A stretch of DNA of 64,000 nucleotides from Salinicola corii (GCF_008298015.1 NZ_VTPX01000010.1:1-64000), one strand, 5' to 3'. Positions 14,766-27,336 are shown, counted from the first letter of the stretch. The notes: a model not told the origin generated them from the letters alone. Program-made: numbers and translations.

Positions 14766-15236
14766 ATGCCAAGAAGAAGAGTTGCCGCTAAGCGCGAGAT
14801 CCTTCCCGATCCCAAGTTCGGAAGTGAGCGCCTGGCCAAGTTCATGAACCACCTGATGATCAGCGGCAAGAAGTCCGTGGCTGAACGTATCGTTTACGGC
14901 GCGTTGGACCGGGTTGCCGAGCGCAGTAACGAAGCGCCGCTGGACATTTTCGACAAGTCGCTGGAAGCCATTCAGCCGATGGTCGAGGTCAAGTCTCGCC
15001 GTGTCGGCGGCGCGACTTACCAGGTGCCGGTCGAGGTTCGTCCGTCACGCCGCCAGGCGCTGGCCATGCGCTGGCTGGTCGACGCCGCCCGCAGCCGTGG
15101 TGAAAAGACCATGGTGCAACGTCTTGCTGGCGAAATGCTGGACGCCGCCGAAGGTAAAGGCGCTGCTGTGAAGAAGCGTGAAGACGTGCACCGCATGGCA
15201 GATGCCAACAAGGCCTTCTCTCACTACCGCTTCTAA
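14766..15236 (+). CDS. rpsG: 30S ribosomal protein S7
   Basis: Nucleates assembly of the 30S head and, in E. coli, autoregulates the str operon. The 156-aa product starts [20 protein letters not shown], the standard family start. The in-frame ATG at 14724 is upstream of the normal N-terminus. The conserved [16 protein letters not shown] segment is intact. It lies 18 bp before fusA. Confidence 0.97.
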   Translation: MPRRRVAAKREILPDPKFGSERLAKFMNHLMISGKKSVAERIVYGALDRVAERSNEAPLDIFDKSLEAIQPMVEVKSRRVGGATYQVPVEVRPSRRQALAMRWLVDAARSRGEKTMVQRLAGEMLDAAEGKGAAVKKREDVHRMADANKAFSHYRF

Positions 15237-15254
15237 TCAACGGGGACTTCCATC

Positions 15255-17375
15255 GTGGCACGCAAGACACCACTCAAGCGTTATCGCAACATCGGTATCG
15301 TTGCCCACGTCGACGCTGGCAAGACGACGACTACCGAGCGTGTCCTGTTCTATACCGGCCTGTCCCACAAGGTGGGCGAGGTCCATGAAGGCGCTGCCGT
15401 CATGGACTGGATGGAGCAGGAGCAGGAGCGTGGCATCACGATCACCTCCGCTGCGACCACCTGTTTCTGGCAGGGCATGAGCAAGCAGTTCGACGAGCAC
15501 CGTATCAATATCATCGATACGCCGGGGCACGTCGACTTCACGATCGAAGTCGAGCGTTCTCTGCGCGTGCTGGATGGTGCGGTCGTCGTGCTGTGCGGCT
15601 CTTCCGGCGTGCAGCCGCAGACCGAGACCGTTTGGCGCCAGGCCAACAAGTACGAAGTTCCGCGCATGGTGTTCGTCAACAAGATGGACCGTGCCGGCGC
15701 CGACTACTACATGGTGCTGGATCAGCTGAAGGACCGTCTGGGCGCCAACGTCGTCCCGATCCAGATCAACTGGGGCGCGGAAGACGAGTTCAAGGGCGTG
15801 GTCGACCTCATCCAGATGAAGGCGATTCTCTGGGACGAGGAAAACTTCGGCATGAACTACGAGTTGGTCGATATCCCGGCCGACCTGCAGGAAACCGCCG
15901 AGAAGTATCGCGAGCAGATGGTCGAAGCCGCGGCCGAAGCCAACGAAGAGCTGATGGACAAGTACCTCGAAGAGGGTGACCTGTCGATCGAGGACATCAA
16001 GGCAGGCCTGCGCGCGCGTACCCTGGCCAACGAGATCGTGCTCGTGACCTGCGGCTCCGCGTTCAAGAACAAGGGCGTCCAGGCCGTTCTGGACTGTGTC
16101 ATCGAATACCTGCCGTCGCCGACCGAAGTCAAGGCGATCGAAGGTGAGCTCGATGACAAGGATGGCACCATCGCGACGCGCGAAGCGGACGATAGCGCGC
16201 CTTTCGCGGCGCTGGCGTTCAAGATCGCCACCGATCCCTTCGTCGGGACCCTGACCTTCATGCGCGTCTACTCCGGCGTGCTGAAGTCCGGCGACAGCAT
16301 CTTCAACTCCGTGAAGTCGAAGAAAGAGCGTGTCGGCCGTATCGTGCAGATGCACGCCAACTCGCGCGAAGAGATCAAAGAGGTCTATGCCGGCGACATC
16401 GCCGCCTGTATCGGCCTCAAGGACGTCACGACCGGCGACACGCTGTGTGACCTGAACGACAAGATCGTTCTCGAGCGGATGGAGTTCCCGGAGCCGGTCA
16501 TCTCCGTCGCCGTCGAGCCGAAGTCCAAGCCCGACCAGGAGAAGATGGGGGTCGCCCTCGGCAAGCTGGCGCAGGAGGATCCGTCCTTCCGTGTCCAGAC
16601 CGACGAGGAGACGGGTCAGACCATCATTTCCGGCATGGGCGAGTTGCACCTCGATATCATCGTCGACCGCATGCGTCGCGAGTTCAAGGTCGAGGCCAAC
16701 ATCGGCAAGCCGCAGGTTGCCTATCGTGAAACCATCCGCCAGTCGGTGGAGCAGGAAGGCAAGTTCGTTCGTCAGTCAGGTGGTCGCGGCCAGTACGGTC
16801 ACGTCTGGTTGCGCATCGAGCCGCTGACGGCCGAAGACAAGGGCGAGGACGAGGAGATGTCCTTCAAGTTCGCGTCCGAGATCGTCGGTGGTGTCGTACC
16901 CAAAGAGTACGTGCCGGCCGTCGAGAAAGGGGCTTACGAACAGCTCAAGAACGGCGTTATCGCGGGTTACCCGATGATCGACGTCAAGGTGACGCTGTTC
17001 GATGGCTCCTACCATGACGTGGACTCCAACGAGACTGCGTTCAAGGTCGCCTCGTCCATGGCGATCAAGGAAGGTGCTCGTAAGGCTAAGGCCGTGTTGC
17101 TCGAGCCGGTAATGAAGGTCGAAGTCGTGACTCCCGAGGATTTCATGGGTGATGTCATGGGCGACCTCAACCGCCGACGTGGCCTTGTGCAGGGCATGGA
17201 TGACTCCTCTTCTGGCAAGGTCATTCGCGCCACGGTTCCGTTGGCTGAGATGTTCGGTTATGCAACCGATCTGCGTTCTCAGACCCAGGGACGCGCAAGC
17301 TACACCATGGAGTTTGCGAATTACGAAGAGGCGCCCTCCAGCGTCGTTGATGCCGTCATCAATCAGAACGGTTAA
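15255..17375 (+). CDS. fusA: Elongation factor G
   Basis: GTPase that drives translocation and, with RRF, ribosome recycling. The 706-aa protein begins with a GTG codon. G-motifs are [12 protein letters not shown] (G1, about 17-28), DTPGHVDF (G3) and NKMD (G4). The domain IV/V signature [18 protein letters not shown] is present, and the protein ends soon after EEAPSSVV. The length is that of canonical EF-G1 (E. coli 704). Confidence 0.98.
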   Translation: MARKTPLKRYRNIGIVAHVDAGKTTTTERVLFYTGLSHKVGEVHEGAAVMDWMEQEQERGITITSAATTCFWQGMSKQFDEHRINIIDTPGHVDFTIEVERSLRVLDGAVVVLCGSSGVQPQTETVWRQANKYEVPRMVFVNKMDRAGADYYMVLDQLKDRLGANVVPIQINWGAEDEFKGVVDLIQMKAILWDEENFGMNYELVDIPADLQETAEKYREQMVEAAAEANEELMDKYLEEGDLSIEDIKAGLRARTLANEIVLVTCGSAFKNKGVQAVLDCVIEYLPSPTEVKAIEGELDDKDGTIATREADDSAPFAALAFKIATDPFVGTLTFMRVYSGVLKSGDSIFNSVKSKKERVGRIVQMHANSREEIKEVYAGDIAACIGLKDVTTGDTLCDLNDKIVLERMEFPEPVISVAVEPKSKPDQEKMGVALGKLAQEDPSFRVQTDEETGQTIISGMGELHLDIIVDRMRREFKVEANIGKPQVAYRETIRQSVEQEGKFVRQSGGRGQYGHVWLRIEPLTAEDKGEDEEMSFKFASEIVGGVVPKEYVPAVEKGAYEQLKNGVIAGYPMIDVKVTLFDGSYHDVDSNETAFKVASSMAIKEGARKAKAVLLEPVMKVEVVTPEDFMGDVMGDLNRRRGLVQGMDDSSSGKVIRATVPLAEMFGYATDLRSQTQGRASYTMEFANYEEAPSSVVDAVINQNG

Positions 17376-17404
17376 CCGTTAGCTAACGTAAAGAGGTTAT
17401 AGCA

Positions 17405-18598
<1,194 letters not shown>

Positions 18599-18618
18599 TC
18601 CTCTCGATGATGGTTAAA

Positions 18619-18645
18619 GAAGGGGCGCTGACGCGCCCCTTTTTC
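18619..18645 (+). terminator. Intrinsic terminator of the str operon
   Basis: An 8-bp stem AGGGGCGC / GCGCCCCT (18621-18628 / 18633-18640) with loop TGAC is followed by TTTT. It ends the rpsL-tuf transcript 22 bp after the tuf stop and precedes a separate S10 promoter. Confidence 0.92.
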
Positions 18646-18680
18646 TGTATGGATTCGACGGTCTTCGATCGAGACTCTGT

Positions 18681-18709
18681 TTGACTCTCGATTGGGGCTC
18701 TCCTATAAT
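18681..18709 (+). promoter_or_regulatory. Strong sigma70 promoter of the S10 operon
   Basis: TTGACT (18681-18686) and a perfect TATAAT (18704-18709) are spaced by 17 bp, followed by a GC-rich CGCGTCC discriminator typical of stringently controlled ribosomal promoters. It lies 64 bp before rpsJ. Confidence 0.92.
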
Positions 18710-18773
18710 GCGCGTCCTTTGAACGCGTGGGTCGACGGCTCGCGCCGTCAGCATCCAGTGGAGCATAAGGTAA

Positions 18774-19085
18774 ATGCAGAACCAGAAGATTCGCATTCGG
18801 CTGAAAGCGTTTGACCATCGGCTGATCGATCAGTCGGCTCAGGAAATCGTGGATACGGCCAAGCGCACTGGCGCTCAAGTACGTGGCCCGATCCCGCTGC
18901 CGACGAATCGCGAGCGTTACACCATCCTGATCTCTCCGCACGTCAACAAGGACGCGCGCGATCAGTATGAGATTCGCACGCACAAGCGCGTTCTCGACAT
19001 CGTCGAGCCGACGGAAAAGACCGTCGACGCGTTGATGAAGCTCGATCTCGCCGCTGGCGTGGACGTGCAGATTAAACTCGACTGA
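18774..19085 (+). CDS. rpsJ: 30S ribosomal protein S10
   Basis: Head protein of the 30S subunit and partner of NusG/NusB in antitermination. The 103-aa product starts [16 protein letters not shown] and contains [15 protein letters not shown]. It is the first gene of the S10 operon, and a 138-bp gap separates it from rplC. Confidence 0.98.
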   Translation: MQNQKIRIRLKAFDHRLIDQSAQEIVDTAKRTGAQVRGPIPLPTNRERYTILISPHVNKDARDQYEIRTHKRVLDIVEPTEKTVDALMKLDLAAGVDVQIKLD

Positions 19086-19223
19086 AACCAACACTAGACA
19101 CTAGCGGGCGCTGAGTTCGACAGCATCCGCCGCGTCGTGAGACGCCACACAATGTGCTAGTGGAATGCTCTGGAAAGGGCAGCCATAGCGGGTGATAGCC
19201 CCGTACACTAAAGGAGACTGAAC

Positions 19224-19862
19224 ATGACTATCGGTTTGGTCGGTAAGAAGGCGGGCATGACCCGTGTCTTCACCGAAGATGGCGCATCCGTGCCCGTAAC
19301 CGTTATCGAGGTTGAGCCCAACCGCATCACGAGCGTCAAGACCATCGAGTCTGACGGCTACCGTGCGGTGCAGGTTACAACTGGCTCCCGCAAAGCCAAG
19401 CACCTCTCCAAGGCGATTGCCGGTCAATACGCCAAGGCAGGTGTCGAGGCAGGCCGCTCCCTGATGGAGTTCCGTCTCTCCGAAGACGATGAGACTCCTG
19501 AGCTGGGCGGTTCCTTCACCGTATCCCTCTTCGAAGCTGGTCAGAAAGTCGATGTGACCGGTACGTCCAAGGGCAAGGGCTTCCAGGGCGCCGTCAAGCG
19601 CTGGAACTTCCGTACCCAGGACAACACCCACGGTAACTCGCTGTCCCACCGTGCGCCGGGTTCCATCGGTCAGTGCCAGACCCCAGGCCGTGTTTTCAAA
19701 GGCAAGAAGATGGCTGGTCAGCTGGGCAACGAGCGCGTCACCGTCCAGACCCTGGAAGTGGTGCGTATCGATACCGAGCGTAATCTTCTGTTGATCAAGG
19801 GCGCCGTGCCCGGTGCACCCGGCAGTGATGTCGTCGTGCGCAGTGCCGTGAAAGCTCGCTGA
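19224..19862 (+). CDS. rplC: 50S ribosomal protein L3
   Basis: Early assembly protein that reaches towards the peptidyl transferase centre. The 212-aa product (E. coli 209) starts [16 protein letters not shown]. It has the central [20 protein letters not shown] loop carrying the glutamine that PrmB methylates in relatives. AGGAG lies upstream of the ATG. Confidence 0.97.
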   Translation: MTIGLVGKKAGMTRVFTEDGASVPVTVIEVEPNRITSVKTIESDGYRAVQVTTGSRKAKHLSKAIAGQYAKAGVEAGRSLMEFRLSEDDETPELGGSFTVSLFEAGQKVDVTGTSKGKGFQGAVKRWNFRTQDNTHGNSLSHRAPGSIGQCQTPGRVFKGKKMAGQLGNERVTVQTLEVVRIDTERNLLLIKGAVPGAPGSDVVVRSAVKAR

Positions 19863-19876
19863 GGGGACTGAGACCG

Positions 19877-20482
19877 ATGAATCTGAATCTCGTAGGTGCC
19901 GCAGGCACCGTCGAAGTGTCCGAAGAGACCTTTGGCAAAGACTTCAACGAAGCGTTGGTGCACCAGGTCGTTACCGCCTACCTGGCGGCAGGCCGTCAGG
20001 GTACCCGTGCCCAGAAAAACCGTTCCGACGTCCGTGGTGGTGGCAAGAAGCCGTGGCGCCAGAAAGGCACCGGCCGTGCGCGCGCCGGCACCATCCGCTC
20101 GCCGCTGTGGCGCAGTGGTGGTGTCACCTTCGCCGCTCGTCCGCAGGATTACACGCAGAAGGTCAACCGCAAGATGTACCGTGCGGCGATGCGTTCGATC
20201 CTGTCCGAACTGGTCCGTCAGGAGCGTCTGGTGCTGGTCGAAGAGTTCGCCGTTGAAGCGCCCCGTACCAAGGAATTGGTCGGCAAGCTCAAGGAGCTGG
20301 AACTCGAGAAAGTGCTGATCGTTACCGAAGAGATCGACGAGAAGCTCTACCTGGCCGCACGTAACATCCCCAACGTCGATGTCGTCGATGCTGCGGCCGC
20401 CGACCCGGTCAGCCTGATCGCCTTCGACAAGGTGCTGATGACCGTCTCCGCTCTGCGTAAATTCGAGGAGAAGCTGGGATGA
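19877..20482 (+). CDS. rplD: 50S ribosomal protein L4
   Basis: Lines the exit tunnel and, in E. coli, autoregulates the S10 operon. The 201-aa protein has the tunnel loop [20 protein letters not shown] (about residues 45-65). It overlaps rplW by 4 bp (ATGA), indicating translational coupling. Confidence 0.97.
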   Translation: MNLNLVGAAGTVEVSEETFGKDFNEALVHQVVTAYLAAGRQGTRAQKNRSDVRGGGKKPWRQKGTGRARAGTIRSPLWRSGGVTFAARPQDYTQKVNRKMYRAAMRSILSELVRQERLVLVEEFAVEAPRTKELVGKLKELELEKVLIVTEEIDEKLYLAARNIPNVDVVDAAAADPVSLIAFDKVLMTVSALRKFEEKLG

Positions 20483-20775
20483 ACCAGGAACGCGTATACA
20501 AGGTTCTGCTCGGACCTCACATGACCGAGAAGGCCGCGCTCGCCGCTGAGAACAACCAGTACGTGTTCAAAGTGGCCCAGGACGCGACCAAGCCCGAGAT
20601 CAAGAAAGCCGTCGAAGCGCTGTTCGGCAAGAAAGTCGCCGGTGTTTCCGTGCTCAACGTCAAGGGCAAGACCAAACGCACTCGCTTCGGCACTGGTCTG
20701 CGCAAGGGTTACCGCAAGGCGTACGTGACCCTGGCTGCGGGCGAGACGCTCGAAGACTTCTCTGGCGCCGAGTAA
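20479..20775 (+). CDS. rplW: 50S ribosomal protein L23
   Basis: Sits at the tunnel exit and docks SRP and trigger factor. The 98-aa product begins [19 protein letters not shown]. The extended loop [13 protein letters not shown] is visible. It overlaps rplD by 4 bp. Confidence 0.97.
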   Translation: MNQERVYKVLLGPHMTEKAALAAENNQYVFKVAQDATKPEIKKAVEALFGKKVAGVSVLNVKGKTKRTRFGTGLRKGYRKAYVTLAAGETLEDFSGAE

Positions 20776-20791
20776 GGCAGGAGTACGGATC

Positions 20792-21619
20792 ATGGCAGTA
20801 GTCAAGACAAAACCCACTTCCGCCGGTCGTCGTCACGTCGTCAAGGTCGTCAACGATGAGCTCTACAAGGGTCGCGCCTACGGTGCGCTTGTCGAGAAGC
20901 AGTCGAAGTCGGGTGGTCGTAACAACAATGGCCGCATCACCACGCGTCACGTGGGCGGTGGTCATCGTCAGCACTATCGTTTGATCGATTTCAAGCGCAC
21001 GAAGGATGGCATCAAGGCCGCCGTCGAGCGTATCGAATACGATCCGAACCGTAGCGCCAACATCGCGCTGCTGAAGTACATGGACGGCGAGCGCCGCTAC
21101 ATCATCGCGCCCAAGGCCCTCAAGGCCGGCGACGTGGTGGAGTCCGGTGTCAACGCCGCCATCAAGCGTGGCAACGCGCTGCCGCTGCGCAACATCCCGG
21201 TCGGCTCCACGGTGCACTGCATCGAATTGAAGCCGGGCAAGGGTGCGCAGATCGCGCGTAGTGCCGGTGCCAGCGCCCAGCTGGTGGCTCGTGAAGGCAA
21301 CTACGCGACCCTGCGTCTTCGCTCCGGCGAGATGCGTCGCGTGCTGTCGGAGTGCCGCGCTACATTGGGTGAAGTCGGTAACTCGGAGCACAGCCTGCGT
21401 CAATTGGGCAAGGCTGGTGCGAAACGTTGGAGAGGGGTGCGCCCGACCGTTCGCGGTGTCGCAATGAACCCGGTGGACCACCCGCATGGTGGCGGTGAAG
21501 GCCGTACCAGTGGCGGCCGTCATCCGGTCAGCCCGTGGGGGATTCCCACCAAGGGCCACAAGACCCGCAAGAACAAGCGTACCGACAAGCTCATCGTTCG
21601 TCGCCGCAAGTCCAAGTAA
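20792..21619 (+). CDS. rplB: 50S ribosomal protein L2
   Basis: Required for subunit association and peptidyl transferase structure. The 275-aa protein (E. coli 273) has the OB and SH3-like folds and the invariant C-terminal [20 protein letters not shown], whose histidine is conserved. A GCAGGAG ribosome site precedes the ATG. Confidence 0.98.
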   Translation: MAVVKTKPTSAGRRHVVKVVNDELYKGRAYGALVEKQSKSGGRNNNGRITTRHVGGGHRQHYRLIDFKRTKDGIKAAVERIEYDPNRSANIALLKYMDGERRYIIAPKALKAGDVVESGVNAAIKRGNALPLRNIPVGSTVHCIELKPGKGAQIARSAGASAQLVAREGNYATLRLRSGEMRRVLSECRATLGEVGNSEHSLRQLGKAGAKRWRGVRPTVRGVAMNPVDHPHGGGEGRTSGGRHPVSPWGIPTKGHKTRKNKRTDKLIVRRRKSK

Positions 21620-21641
21620 CAGACATTAAGAGGTAACGGCT

Positions 21642-21917
21642 GTGCCACGTTCACTGAAGAAAGGTCCTTTTATCGACCTTCATCTGTTGAAGAAGGTCGA
21701 CGTCGCAACGGAAAAGAACGATCGCAAACCGATCAAGACCTGGTCGCGTCGTTCGATGATCCTGCCCAATATGGTCGGGCTCACCATTGCGGTACATAAC
21801 GGTCGCCAGCATGTCCCGGTGCATGTTTCCGAGGAGATGGTCGGCCACAAGTTGGGCGAGTTCGCCGCTACCCGCACCTATCGCGGTCATGCAGCGGACA
21901 AGAAAGCCAAACGGTAA
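21642..21917 (+). CDS. rpsS: 30S ribosomal protein S19
   Basis: 30S head protein that contacts S13. The 91-aa product starts with GTG ([18 protein letters not shown]) and has AAGAGG upstream. The conserved [23 protein letters not shown] segment region (about residues 52-74) is intact. Confidence 0.97.
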   Translation: MPRSLKKGPFIDLHLLKKVDVATEKNDRKPIKTWSRRSMILPNMVGLTIAVHNGRQHVPVHVSEEMVGHKLGEFAATRTYRGHAADKKAKR

Positions 21918-21934
21918 GCCAAGAGGATTAAGAG

Positions 21935-22267
21935 ATGGAAGTCGCTGCTAAGTTGCGTGGCGCGAGCTTATCCGCCCAGAAGGCCCGTTTGGTGGCTGAC
22001 CAGGTGCGCGGTAAGCCGGTCGCCGAAGCGCTCGACGTGCTGACCTTCTCGCCGAAGAAAGCCGCGAAGTTGGTCAAGAAGGTGCTGCAGTCCGCGATTG
22101 CCAATGCGGAAGAAAACAACGGCATGGACATCGACGAGCTGCGTGTCTCGACCATCTGTGTCGATGAGGGCATGACGCTCAAGCGCATTCAACCGCGCGC
22201 CAAAGGCCGTGCGGATCGCATTCTGAAGCGCACCTGCCACATCACCGTCAAGGTAGCCGAGAAGTAG
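21935..22267 (+). CDS. rplV: 50S ribosomal protein L22
   Basis: Its beta hairpin lines the nascent-peptide tunnel. The 110-aa product starts [20 protein letters not shown]. The hairpin is in the C-terminal half ([20 protein letters not shown]). It lies 17 bp after rpsS and 11 bp before rpsC. Confidence 0.97.
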   Translation: MEVAAKLRGASLSAQKARLVADQVRGKPVAEALDVLTFSPKKAAKLVKKVLQSAIANAEENNGMDIDELRVSTICVDEGMTLKRIQPRAKGRADRILKRTCHITVKVAEK

Positions 22268-22278
22268 GAGTCGACCAG

Positions 22279-22980
22279 ATGGGTCAGAAAGTCAATCCAG
22301 TCGGTATCCGACTGGGCATCGTCAAGGATCACACCTCGGTCTGGTATGCCGAGCGCGGTGCCTATGCCGACAAGCTGAACAACGATCTGGAAGTGCGTCG
22401 CTATCTCGAGGAGCGTCTCAAGAACGCTTCCGTGAGCCGCATTACCATCGAACGTCCGGCCAACAACGCCCGGATCACCATTCATACTGCCCGTCCGGGT
22501 ATCGTGATTGGCAAGAAGGGCGAGGACGTCGATCGTCTGCGCCAGGATGTCACCCGCATGATGGGTGTGCCTGTGCACGTCAATATCGAAGAAGTCCGCA
22601 AGCCGGAACTCGATGCCGCCCTGGTCGCGCAGAATATCGCCGGTCAGCTCGAGCGTCGCGTAATGTTCCGCCGCGCCATGAAGCGTGCCGTCCAGAACGC
22701 CATGCGTCTGGGTGCCGGCGGTATCAAGGTACAGCTCTCCGGTCGTCTTGGTGGTGCCGAAATCGCACGTACCGAGTGGTATCGCGAAGGCCGTGTGCCG
22801 CTTCATACGCTGCGAGCCGATATCGATTACGCCACCTATGAAGCCCACACCACCTACGGCGTCATCGGCGTCAAGGTCTGGGTCTTCAAGGGCGAAATCC
22901 TCGGGGGCATCGAAGAGGTGCGTGCCAAGCAGAAGCAGCAAGCTCAGGCGCCCGCATCGAAGAAGAAAGGTTCCAGGTAA
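22279..22980 (+). CDS. rpsC: 30S ribosomal protein S3
   Basis: Lines the mRNA entry channel. The 233-aa protein starts [18 protein letters not shown] and carries a type II KH domain ([17 protein letters not shown], about residues 73-89) and the C-terminal S3 domain. A lysine-rich tail ([17 protein letters not shown]) ends it. Confidence 0.97.
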   Translation: MGQKVNPVGIRLGIVKDHTSVWYAERGAYADKLNNDLEVRRYLEERLKNASVSRITIERPANNARITIHTARPGIVIGKKGEDVDRLRQDVTRMMGVPVHVNIEEVRKPELDAALVAQNIAGQLERRVMFRRAMKRAVQNAMRLGAGGIKVQLSGRLGGAEIARTEWYREGRVPLHTLRADIDYATYEAHTTYGVIGVKVWVFKGEILGGIEEVRAKQKQQAQAPASKKKGSR

Positions 22981-22994
22981 GGGGAGACTGATCG

Positions 22995-23408
22995 ATGTTG
23001 CAACCCAAGCGTACAAAGTTCCGCAAGGTGCAGAAAGGTCGTAACCGCGGCCTGGCGCATCGCGGCAGCAAGGTGAGCTTCGGGGACTTCGGTCTCAAGG
23101 CCACCGATCGCGGTCGTATCACCGCACGTCAGATCGAAGCGGGTCGTCGTGCAATCACCCGTCACGTCAAGCGTGGTGGCAAGATCTGGATCCGAGTATT
23201 CCCGGACAAGCCGATTACCAACAAGCCTCTCGAGGTTCGTATGGGTAAGGGCAAGGGCTCCGTCGAGTACTGGGTGGCCCAGATCCAGCCGGGCAAGGTG
23301 CTCTACGAAATCGAAGGCGTCTCCGAAGAGCTGGCGCGTGAAGCCTTCTCTCTGGCGGCCCAGAAAATGCCCATCTCCACCACCTTTGTGAAACGGACGG
23401 TGATGTGA
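22995..23408 (+). CDS. rplP: 50S ribosomal protein L16
   Basis: Contacts the A-site tRNA and helps organise the peptidyl transferase centre. The 137-aa product starts [19 protein letters not shown] and has the conserved [13 protein letters not shown]. Its stop codon overlaps the rpmC start as TGATG. Confidence 0.97.
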   Translation: MLQPKRTKFRKVQKGRNRGLAHRGSKVSFGDFGLKATDRGRITARQIEAGRRAITRHVKRGGKIWIRVFPDKPITNKPLEVRMGKGKGSVEYWVAQIQPGKVLYEIEGVSEELAREAFSLAAQKMPISTTFVKRTVM

Positions 23409-23602
23409 TGAAAGCCAACGAAATGCGTGAAAAGTCAGTCGATGCGCTGCAGGAGCAGCTGTTTGAACTGCTCCGCGAGCAGTTCAACCTGCGCATGCAG
23501 AAGGCCACCGGCCAGCTGAGCCAGACGCATCTGCTTAAGCAGGTTCGTCGCGACATCGCTCGCGTCAAGACTGTGCTCAACCAGAAGGCAGGTGACCAAT
23601 AA
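23408..23602 (+). CDS. rpmC: 50S ribosomal protein L29
   Basis: Small tunnel-exit protein. I take the ATG at 23408 ([10 protein letters not shown], 64 aa), overlapping the rplP stop by one base, because this matches the family N-terminus. A GTG three bases upstream is also possible. The signature [17 protein letters not shown] is intact. Confidence 0.95.
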   Translation: MKANEMREKSVDALQEQLFELLREQFNLRMQKATGQLSQTHLLKQVRRDIARVKTVLNQKAGDQ

Positions 23603-23862
23603 TGGCTGAAGCAAACAAAGCTCGGACGCTCACCGGCAAGGTCGTGAGCGACAAGATGGAAAAGTCGATTGTCGTATTGATCGAGCGCCGCGAGCGTCAT
23701 CCGATCTACGGCAAGTACATGAAGCGCTCCACCAAGCTGCACGCCCACGACGAGACGAATCAGGCCAAGTTCGGCGACACGGTTTCCATTCAGGAAAGCC
23801 GTCCGCTGTCCAAGAAGAAGGCCTGGACGTTGGTCGAGGTGGTCGAGCAGGCCAAGGGCTGA
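23602..23862 (+). CDS. rpsQ: 30S ribosomal protein S17
   Basis: Early-binding 16S rRNA protein with an OB fold. The 86-aa product shows [19 protein letters not shown] and [19 protein letters not shown]. Its ATG shares the last base of the rpmC stop (TAATG). It is the last gene of the S10 operon and lies 54 bp before rplN. Confidence 0.97.
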   Translation: MAEANKARTLTGKVVSDKMEKSIVVLIERRERHPIYGKYMKRSTKLHAHDETNQAKFGDTVSIQESRPLSKKKAWTLVEVVEQAKG

Positions 23863-23916
23863 GCCCGACAGGCGCCTTCTGAACCAGTGCAGTCAGATTA
23901 GGTTTGGAGAAAACCA

Positions 23917-24288
23917 ATGATTCAGACGCAGACAATGCTGGATGTCGCCGACAACAGCGGTGCGCGCCGGGTGCAGTGCATCAAGGTGCTGGGCGGTTCA
24001 CACCGTCGTTATGCCCGCGTTGGCGACATCATCAAAGTGACGGTCAAGGAAGCCATCCCGCGGGGCAAGGTCAAGAAAGGCCAGGTCCTCAAGGCGGTGG
24101 TCGTGCGTACGCGCAGCGGTGTCCGTCGTAACGACGGTTCGCTGATCCGCTTCGACGGAAATGCGGCGGTTCTGTTGAACAACACCAACGAACAGCCGAT
24201 CGGCACCCGTATCTTCGGACCGGTAACTCGTGAACTTCGTAACGAGAAGTTCATGAAGATCATTTCCTTGGCGCCCGAAGTGCTGTAA
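23917..24288 (+). CDS. rplN: 50S ribosomal protein L14
   Basis: Interface protein that forms bridges with 16S rRNA. The 123-aa product starts [18 protein letters not shown] and ends [11 protein letters not shown]. It is the first gene of the spc operon by E. coli convention. I see no strong separate promoter in the 54-bp gap, so read-through from S10 is likely. Confidence 0.97.
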   Translation: MIQTQTMLDVADNSGARRVQCIKVLGGSHRRYARVGDIIKVTVKEAIPRGKVKKGQVLKAVVVRTRSGVRRNDGSLIRFDGNAAVLLNNTNEQPIGTRIFGPVTRELRNEKFMKIISLAPEVL

Positions 24289-24302
24289 GGAGCGAGGCGG
24301 AT

Positions 24303-24620
24303 ATGCACAAGATCAAACGTGACGACGAAGTCATCGTCATCGCCGGCAAGGATAAGGGCAAGCGTGGCACGATCAAGCGCGTCCTCGAAAACGACCGTTA
24401 CGTCGTTTCGGGCGTCAACATGATCAAGCGCCACACCAAGCCCAATCCTATGGTTGGCAACCCGGGGGGTATCGTCGAGCGTGAGGCTCCGATCCATGCG
24501 TCCAACGTGGCCATCTTCAATGCGGAGACCGGCAAGGCGGATCGCGTCGGCTTCCAGCTGCAGGAAGACGGTACCAAGGTACGTATCTACAAGTCGACGC
24601 AAAAGCAGATCGACGCCTAA
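24303..24620 (+). CDS. rplX: 50S ribosomal protein L24
   Basis: Assembly initiator of the 50S subunit with a KOW motif ([20 protein letters not shown], residues about 8-27). The 105-aa length is usual. AAGGAGCG lies upstream of the ATG. Confidence 0.97.
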   Translation: MHKIKRDDEVIVIAGKDKGKRGTIKRVLENDRYVVSGVNMIKRHTKPNPMVGNPGGIVEREAPIHASNVAIFNAETGKADRVGFQLQEDGTKVRIYKSTQKQIDA

Positions 24621-24638
24621 CGCGAGTCGGGTAGCAAA

Positions 24639-25178
24639 ATGGCGAACTTGAAAGAACGTTATCAAAACGAAGTCATGGCTCAGCTCAAAGAGCAGTTCAG
24701 CTATGCCAACGTTATGCAGGTGCCCCGGATCACCAAAGTGACCCTGAACATGGGCATCGGCGAAGCGACCAGCGACAAAAAGCTGATCGACAATGCTGTC
24801 GGCGACTTGGAGAAACTCTCCGGTCAGAAGCCGGTAGTAACCAAGGCGCGCAAGTCCATCGCTGGCTTCAAGGTCCGCGAAGGCTGGCCGATTGGCGTCA
24901 AGGTGACGCTGCGTCGCGAACGGATGTGGGACTTCTTGGACCGGCTGGTCAATATCGCGATCCCTCGCGTACGTGACTTCCGCGGTCTGAACCCGAAATC
25001 CTTCGACGGGCGCGGCAACTACTCCATGGGCGTACGGGAGCAGATCATCTTTCCGGAGATCGAATATGATAAGATCGATCGGATTCGTGGTCTGGATGTC
25101 ACCATTACGACCAGCGCCATCACCGACGAAGAAGGTCGTGCGCTGCTCAGCGCGCTGAACTTCCCGTTCAAGCAATAA
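24639..25178 (+). CDS. rplE: 50S ribosomal protein L5
   Basis: Part of the central protuberance, binding 5S rRNA. The 179-aa product has the family signature [10 protein letters not shown] and [17 protein letters not shown], and ends [11 protein letters not shown]. Confidence 0.97.
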   Translation: MANLKERYQNEVMAQLKEQFSYANVMQVPRITKVTLNMGIGEATSDKKLIDNAVGDLEKLSGQKPVVTKARKSIAGFKVREGWPIGVKVTLRRERMWDFLDRLVNIAIPRVRDFRGLNPKSFDGRGNYSMGVREQIIFPEIEYDKIDRIRGLDVTITTSAITDEEGRALLSALNFPFKQ

Positions 25179-25188
25179 GGGTGGATTC

Positions 25189-25494
25189 ATGGCAAAGAAA
25201 AGCATGATTGAGCGTGAGCTCAAGCGCGCGAAGCTGGTCGACAAATACGCCGCCAAGCGTGCCGCGCTCAAGACCGTCATTTATGACGTCAACGCTTCTG
25301 ACGAAGAGCGCTTCGACGCTCAGCTGAAGCTGCAACAGTTGCCGCGGGACTCCAGTCAGGTCCGTCAGCGCAACCGCTGCCGCGTTACCGGCCGTCCGCA
25401 CGGTTACTACAACAAGTTCGGACTGGCCCGTAACAAGCTGCGCGAAGCTGCCATGCGTGGCGATGTCCCTGGACTGAAGAAGTCCAGCTGGTAA
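25189..25494 (+). CDS. rpsN: 30S ribosomal protein S14 (zinc-free type)
   Basis: 30S head protein. The 101-aa product is the long C-minus form. The CxxC pairs of the zinc form are absent, and the corresponding region reads [19 protein letters not shown]. Ten bases separate it from rplE. Confidence 0.97.
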   Translation: MAKKSMIERELKRAKLVDKYAAKRAALKTVIYDVNASDEERFDAQLKLQQLPRDSSQVRQRNRCRVTGRPHGYYNKFGLARNKLREAAMRGDVPGLKKSSW

Positions 25495-25525
25495 GCCACG
25501 TCGAGGAATTCAGGAGCGCAATGTA

Positions 25526-25918
25526 ATGAGCATGCAAGATACTCTGGCGGATATGTTTACCCGTATCCGCAATGCGCAGATGGCCACCAAGGAGACGGTT
25601 ACCATGCCGTCTTCCAAGCTCAAGGTTGAAGTGGCCCGCGTACTCAAGCAGGAAGGCTACATCACCGACGCGACGGTCTCCGAGGGCACCAAGCCCGAGC
25701 TGACCGTGACCCTCAAGTATTTCGAGGGCAAGCCGGTCATCGAGCACCTCCAGCGTATGTCCAAACCGTCACTGCGGATCTACAAGGGCAAGAGCGAACT
25801 GCCCAAGGTCGCGGACGGTCTGGGTGTGGCGATCGTCACCACCTCCCAAGGTGTCATGACCGATCGTGCCGCACGCCAGGCGGGTGTCGGTGGTGAAGTC
25901 ATCTGCACCGTATTCTAG
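25526..25918 (+). CDS. rpsH: 30S ribosomal protein S8
   Basis: Central 16S rRNA-binding protein and, in E. coli, the spc operon repressor acting at rplE. The 130-aa product starts [19 protein letters not shown] and ends [16 protein letters not shown] site precedes it. Confidence 0.97.
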   Translation: MSMQDTLADMFTRIRNAQMATKETVTMPSSKLKVEVARVLKQEGYITDATVSEGTKPELTVTLKYFEGKPVIEHLQRMSKPSLRIYKGKSELPKVADGLGVAIVTTSQGVMTDRAARQAGVGGEVICTVF

Positions 25919-25927
25919 GAGTGAGTA

Positions 25928-26458
25928 ATGTCTCGCGTAGCCAAGTATCCGGTTAAACTGCCCAGCGGCGTCGACGTGAAGTTCGACGGCGACCAGCTGT
26001 CCGTCAAGGGCGGCCAGGGCACGCTTGAACTGACCGTGCATCCCGACGTGAAGATCACTCAGGAAGACGGTCAGCTGGTTTTCGCCCCGAGCGAACAGGC
26101 GAAGTCCTGGGCCATGGTCGGCACCACGCGTGCCCTGGTCCAGAACATGGTCACCGGCGCTTCCGAGGGTTTCACTCGGTCGCTGGAAATCAATGGCGTC
26201 GGCTATCGTGCCCAGGCTAGTGGCAAGACGCTGAACCTAACACTCGGTTTCTCACACCCGATCGACTACACGCTGCCCGAAGGTGTCACGGCGGAAACGC
26301 CGAAGAACACCGTGATCGTGCTGAAAAGCGCGGACAAGCAGAAGCTCGGTCAGGTGGCTGCGGAAATTCGCGCGTTCCGTCCGCCGGAGCCCTACAAGGG
26401 TAAAGGCGTTCGTTACAGCGACGAACGTGTCCGCCGCAAAGAAGCCAAGAAGAAGTAA
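25928..26458 (+). CDS. rplF: 50S ribosomal protein L6
   Basis: Two-domain protein near the sarcin-ricin loop. The 176-aa product starts [18 protein letters not shown] and carries the C-terminal signature [12 protein letters not shown]. It lies 9 bp after rpsH. Confidence 0.97.
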   Translation: MSRVAKYPVKLPSGVDVKFDGDQLSVKGGQGTLELTVHPDVKITQEDGQLVFAPSEQAKSWAMVGTTRALVQNMVTGASEGFTRSLEINGVGYRAQASGKTLNLTLGFSHPIDYTLPEGVTAETPKNTVIVLKSADKQKLGQVAAEIRAFRPPEPYKGKGVRYSDERVRRKEAKKK

Positions 26459-26467
26459 GGCAGGGTT

Positions 26468-26818
26468 ATGAACGCGAAGAAAGAATCTCGTCTCCGTCGT
26501 GCCCGCCGCGCCCGTGCCAAGATCCGCGATCTGGGTGTGAATCGCTTGTGCGTCAACCGCACCCCGCGTCACATCTACGCGCAGATCATCTCACCGGACG
26601 GCGGCAAGGTCCTTGCCAGCGCTTCCACGCTGGACAAGAGCCTGCGCGAAGGTGCCACGGGCAACGCTGACGCGGCTGCCAAGGTGGGTGCTCTGATTGC
26701 CGAGCGCGCCAAGGATGCCGGCATCTCTCAGGTTGCCTTCGACCGCGCAGGGTTTCAGTACCACGGGCGTGTCAAGGCGTTGGCTGATGCCGCACGCGAA
26801 GGCGGTCTGCAATTCTAA
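26468..26818 (+). CDS. rplR: 50S ribosomal protein L18
   Basis: 5S rRNA-binding protein of the central protuberance. The 116-aa product has an Arg-rich N-terminus ([20 protein letters not shown]) and the conserved [20 protein letters not shown]. Confidence 0.97.
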   Translation: MNAKKESRLRRARRARAKIRDLGVNRLCVNRTPRHIYAQIISPDGGKVLASASTLDKSLREGATGNADAAAKVGALIAERAKDAGISQVAFDRAGFQYHGRVKALADAAREGGLQF

Positions 26819-26829
26819 AGGGTTTAACG

Positions 26830-27330
26830 ATGGCGAATAACGAACAGAAGGGCGGCGACCTGCAAGAGAAGTTGGTGCAGGTTAACCGCGTCGCCAAGGT
26901 GGTCAAAGGTGGCCGTATCTTCGGTTTCACCGCGTTGACCGTCGTTGGCGATGGCAACGGCCGGGTCGGCTTCGGTCGCGGCAAGGCACGTGAAGTGCCG
27001 GTTGCGATCCAGAAAGCCATGGACCAGGCACGCCGTAACATGGTCAAGGTCAGTCTCAGCGGCAGCACGCTGCAGTACCCGGTTCGCGCCCGTCACGGCG
27101 CGTCCAAGGTCTTCATGCAGCCGGCTTCCGAGGGTACCGGCATCATCGCCGGCGGTGCCATGCGCTCCGTGCTCGAGCTGGCCGGTGTGCATGACGTTCT
27201 GGCCAAGTGCTACGGTTCCACCAACCCGGTGAACGTGGTTCGTGCCACCATCAAGGGGCTCGAATCCATGCAATCTCCGGAAGACATCGCCGCCAAGCGT
27301 GGCCTGTCTGTCGAAGAGCTGGCGGGGTAA
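26830..27330 (+). CDS. rpsE: 30S ribosomal protein S5
   Basis: 30S body protein involved in accuracy and mRNA unwinding. The 166-aa product has the double-stranded-RNA-binding domain ([20 protein letters not shown]) and [14 protein letters not shown]. Its stop is 6 bp before the rpmD start. Confidence 0.97.
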   Translation: MANNEQKGGDLQEKLVQVNRVAKVVKGGRIFGFTALTVVGDGNGRVGFGRGKAREVPVAIQKAMDQARRNMVKVSLSGSTLQYPVRARHGASKVFMQPASEGTGIIAGGAMRSVLELAGVHDVLAKCYGSTNPVNVVRATIKGLESMQSPEDIAAKRGLSVEELAG

Positions 27331-27336
27331 GTGACC

